Positions 6,845 to 8,100 of a stretch of DNA of 8,100 nucleotides are shown here, piece by piece. The position numbers were made by a program, and so were the translations under genes. The DNA lies in contig CAZYPK010000202.1 of assembly GCA_964649195.1 (NCBI GenBank), positions 1-8,100 of the forward strand, in the 5' to 3' direction. Below the pieces are notes generated by a model that made no database searches, was not told the origin of the DNA, and saw only the letters and a program-made list of their open reading frames with translations. Origin of the DNA: JTS-RE9 sp964649195. GTDB lineage: Bacteria > Planctomycetota > Phycisphaerae > Phycisphaerales > Phycisphaeraceae. How positions within the stretch are numbered: position 1 is the stretch's first letter; every line of letters begins with the position of its first letter.

Positions 6845-6922
6845 AGCCGCGCGGCGCCCCCGGCAAGCCCGTGAAGAGATCGCGCGTCGCCAGCGCGGGC
6901 TTGCCGGGGGTGCCGCGCGGCT
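6845..6922. repeat. 27-bp inverted repeat between convergent genes
   Basis: The left arm (6845-6871) and the right arm (6896-6922) are reverse complements at 26 of 27 positions, separated by 24 bases. The one mismatch (G6856 / T6911) becomes a G-U pair in plus-strand RNA, so that transcript can form an unbroken 27-bp stem. The element starts 9 bases after the DUF1501 stop codon and lies before the end of a convergent gene, which fits a transcription-end or mRNA-protecting structure. No T-tract follows, so it is not a classic intrinsic terminator. A competing short hairpin CGCGC/GCGCG (6881-6885/6893-6897) overlaps the loop. It could also be two copies of an intergenic repeat in head-to-head arrangement. 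Confidence 0.8.
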
Positions 6923-6962
6923 CGGATGAGGTTTCCCCCTTCTTGCGCTTTCTTCGCGGCTT

Positions 6963-6980
6963 CGCCGGTTTACGCCGGCG
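6963..6980 (-). terminator. Short hairpin after the WYL regulator gene (weak terminator candidate)
   Basis: CGCCGG (6963-6968) and CCGGCG (6975-6980) form a perfect 6-bp GC stem with a 6-base loop, 8 bases beyond the stop codon of the minus-strand regulator. There is no T-tract on either strand, so termination would have to be Rho-dependent or rely on the large inverted repeat beyond it. Confidence 0.3.
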
Positions 6981-6988
6981 TTGAGCGG

Positions 6989-7975
6989 CTACTTCGAGCT
7001 TCGCCCTTTGACGTTCGGACTTCCCGCCGCCGCTCTTTCGTGCATGCCCCGGACCATCTGCGCCAGTTCCCCGGGCTTTTTCACTTTCACCTGGTCGGCG
7101 TAGCCGCATATCCACCAGGATATCTCCCGCAAGCCCGCGACATCGAAAGTCACAACGCACCGCCCATCGGAAAGTCTGCGCGACTTCTGCGAGGGATGCC
7201 ATCGCACTTCGGCGACGTTCATGGCGACCATCGGCGAAAACTCCAGTTCAATCCGTTGCACCTTTCCTTCGGGAATCATCTGCCATGCGTTGGCCATGAA
7301 CTTCTCCGCCGAGAAGCGGGCCGGCCTGCGGAAGGCCTGATCGGTTTCCACCAGCGAGTGGATGCGGGAGAGCTTGAAGACGCGCACGGCCTGGTGCAGA
7401 TCGCTTTTCCCAAAGACATACCAGGCCCGCGAAGCAAAGTGCAGCGCGTAGGGATCGATGCGCAGCTTGAGCGGCCCGGGCGCCAACGGACTCCCATAGG
7501 TCATTTCGCACGACCGGCACCTGTCGATGCATGCCTGCAGCAGCCGGTAATGATCGTCCTCCCGACCGGCATGAATCTGCGAGCCGGGGTTCACCGTGAT
7601 GTTGGACATCACATCGGCGCAGGCGATCCGCAACGGCTCGGGGATGGCGAGAATGAGCTTGTTGATCGCCGAGAGCGCCGCCGACATCATCGGCCGCTGT
7701 CTCTGGGCGGCTGCGGTCTTGCCGAGGATGAGCAGGCCGAGCGTTTCAATGACATCCAGGTTGATCGCGGGCAGAAAGTAGCCGCGCATCAGCCGATACC
7801 CTTTGCCCGGCTCGTGGTAGTGCGGTATGCCCGCCTCCTTGAGAATGTTCAAGTCACGAAAAAGCGTGCGACGAGTGACGCCCAGCGCGGAAGTCAATTC
7901 CTCCGGCGAACCGGCCTGCCCGCTGTGCAACAGCATGACCAGACGAAGCAGGCGGTTGATTTTCTCTGAACTCAC
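6989..7975 (-). CDS. WYL-domain transcriptional regulator (HTH-WYL-WCX)
   Basis: A 328-residue cytoplasmic DNA-binding regulator. Residues 4-62 form a winged helix-turn-helix of the HTH_11 type (LTSALGVTRRTLFRDLNIL as the recognition unit, then GIPHYHEPGKGYRL). A WYL domain follows at about 140-215, with the name-giving motif as WYV (185-187, in SRAWYVFGK) and the conserved VRVFKLSRI (198-205). Residues about 240-318 match the WCX C-terminal extension. Proteins of this layout bind ligands, in some cases nucleotides or nucleic acid, through the WYL domain; the ligand here is unknown. The start is the GTG at 7975, because an in-frame stop lies five codons upstream and the next ATG (residue 14) would cut into the helix-turn-helix. 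No Shine-Dalgarno sequence precedes it (the upstream bases are pyrimidine-rich), so the transcript may be leaderless or weakly translated. The gene converges on DUF1501, and nothing in the sequence ties it to regulating that locus. It carries a run of basic residues at its end. Confidence 0.92.
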   Translation of the reverse strand: MSSEKINRLLRLVMLLHSGQAGSPEELTSALGVTRRTLFRDLNILKEAGIPHYHEPGKGYRLMRGYFLPAINLDVIETLGLLILGKTAAAQRQRPMMSAALSAINKLILAIPEPLRIACADVMSNITVNPGSQIHAGREDDHYRLLQACIDRCRSCEMTYGSPLAPGPLKLRIDPYALHFASRAWYVFGKSDLHQAVRVFKLSRIHSLVETDQAFRRPARFSAEKFMANAWQMIPEGKVQRIELEFSPMVAMNVAEVRWHPSQKSRRLSDGRCVVTFDVAGLREISWWICGYADQVKVKKPGELAQMVRGMHERAAAGSPNVKGRSSK

Positions 7976-8060
7976 GGAGGGAGGATATCAGGAAATGAAA
8001 ATGACGAGGTGCGATTGCCCCGGCTTGAGCTTTTCAGGTAGTGGGTCAGTTTGAAATGTT

Positions 8061-8100
8061 CGGGTGGCTGGGGCGGAGTCTTCGACGCCCCGGCGCCCCC
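8061..8100 (+). repeat. Hairpin repeat, second copy (inverted relative to the left-edge copy)
   Basis: GGGTGGCTGGGGCGGAGTC (8062-8080) matches the reverse complement of the repeat at 143-161 at 18 of 19 positions. Here 8067-8075 (GCTGGGGCG) can pair with 8086-8094 (CGCCCCGGC), a 9-bp stem with one U-G pair at the same place as in the left-edge copy and a 10-base loop. The loop differs between copies while the stem is kept, which suggests the fold matters. It lies upstream of the minus-strand regulator, so it may belong to that gene's upstream region or to the end of a gene beyond the window. The copy may continue past the window edge. Confidence 0.7.

Noticed and set aside
6926..7969. 347-codon plus-strand open frame opposite the WYL regulator
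   Set aside because: The minus strand encodes a clear HTH-WYL-WCX protein; the plus frame is its shadow.

Overview
The window looks like a piece of a GC-rich planctomycete-type genome (phylum Planctomycetota most likely; Verrucomicrobiota/Lentisphaerota are the alternatives). The reason is the gene content: a very large secreted PSCyt1-DUF1549-LamG-DUF1553 protein and a Tat-exported DUF1501 protein, families that are massively expanded, and usually paired, in that superphylum. The class cannot be fixed from the sequence alone.

Layout. Positions 1-313 hold no convincing gene. They carry short palindromes and a tandemly half-duplicated hairpin repeat. Positions 314-3499 (+) encode the large putative c-type cytochrome protein. 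Directly after it, 3508-4374 (+) encodes a small secreted protein of unknown function with a possible galactose-binding-like beta domain. Five bases after that stop codon lies an 87-bp transposase-less inverted-repeat element (4380-4466) flanked by AAG on both sides. A visibly AT-richer spacer follows (4467-4678), then a two-gene toxin-antitoxin module of the DUF433/DUF5615 type (4679-5319, +). The DUF1501 gene (5345-6835, +) starts only 25 nt after the toxin. A 27-bp near-perfect inverted repeat (6845-6922) separates it from a convergent WYL-domain transcriptional regulator (6989-7975, -). At the right edge (8061-8100) is another copy, in opposite orientation, of the hairpin repeat seen at the left edge.

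How the genes may work together. The PSCyt1/DUF1553 protein, the small secreted protein and the DUF1501 protein form what is usually a contiguous export gene set. All three carry export signals, so they should act outside the cytoplasmic membrane. Polysaccharide or sulfated-glycan processing is often suspected for this family pair, but the biochemical role is not established. The toxin-antitoxin module and the short inverted-repeat element sit inside this set and split it. They are the clearest sign of accessory DNA here. The tight toxin-DUF1501 spacing suggests that DUF1501 is now at least partly transcribed with the toxin-antitoxin module. No new defence system, CRISPR array, prophage or complete insertion sequence is visible. 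The most novel-looking material is the split operon, the structured intergenic repeats and the unclassified secreted protein.
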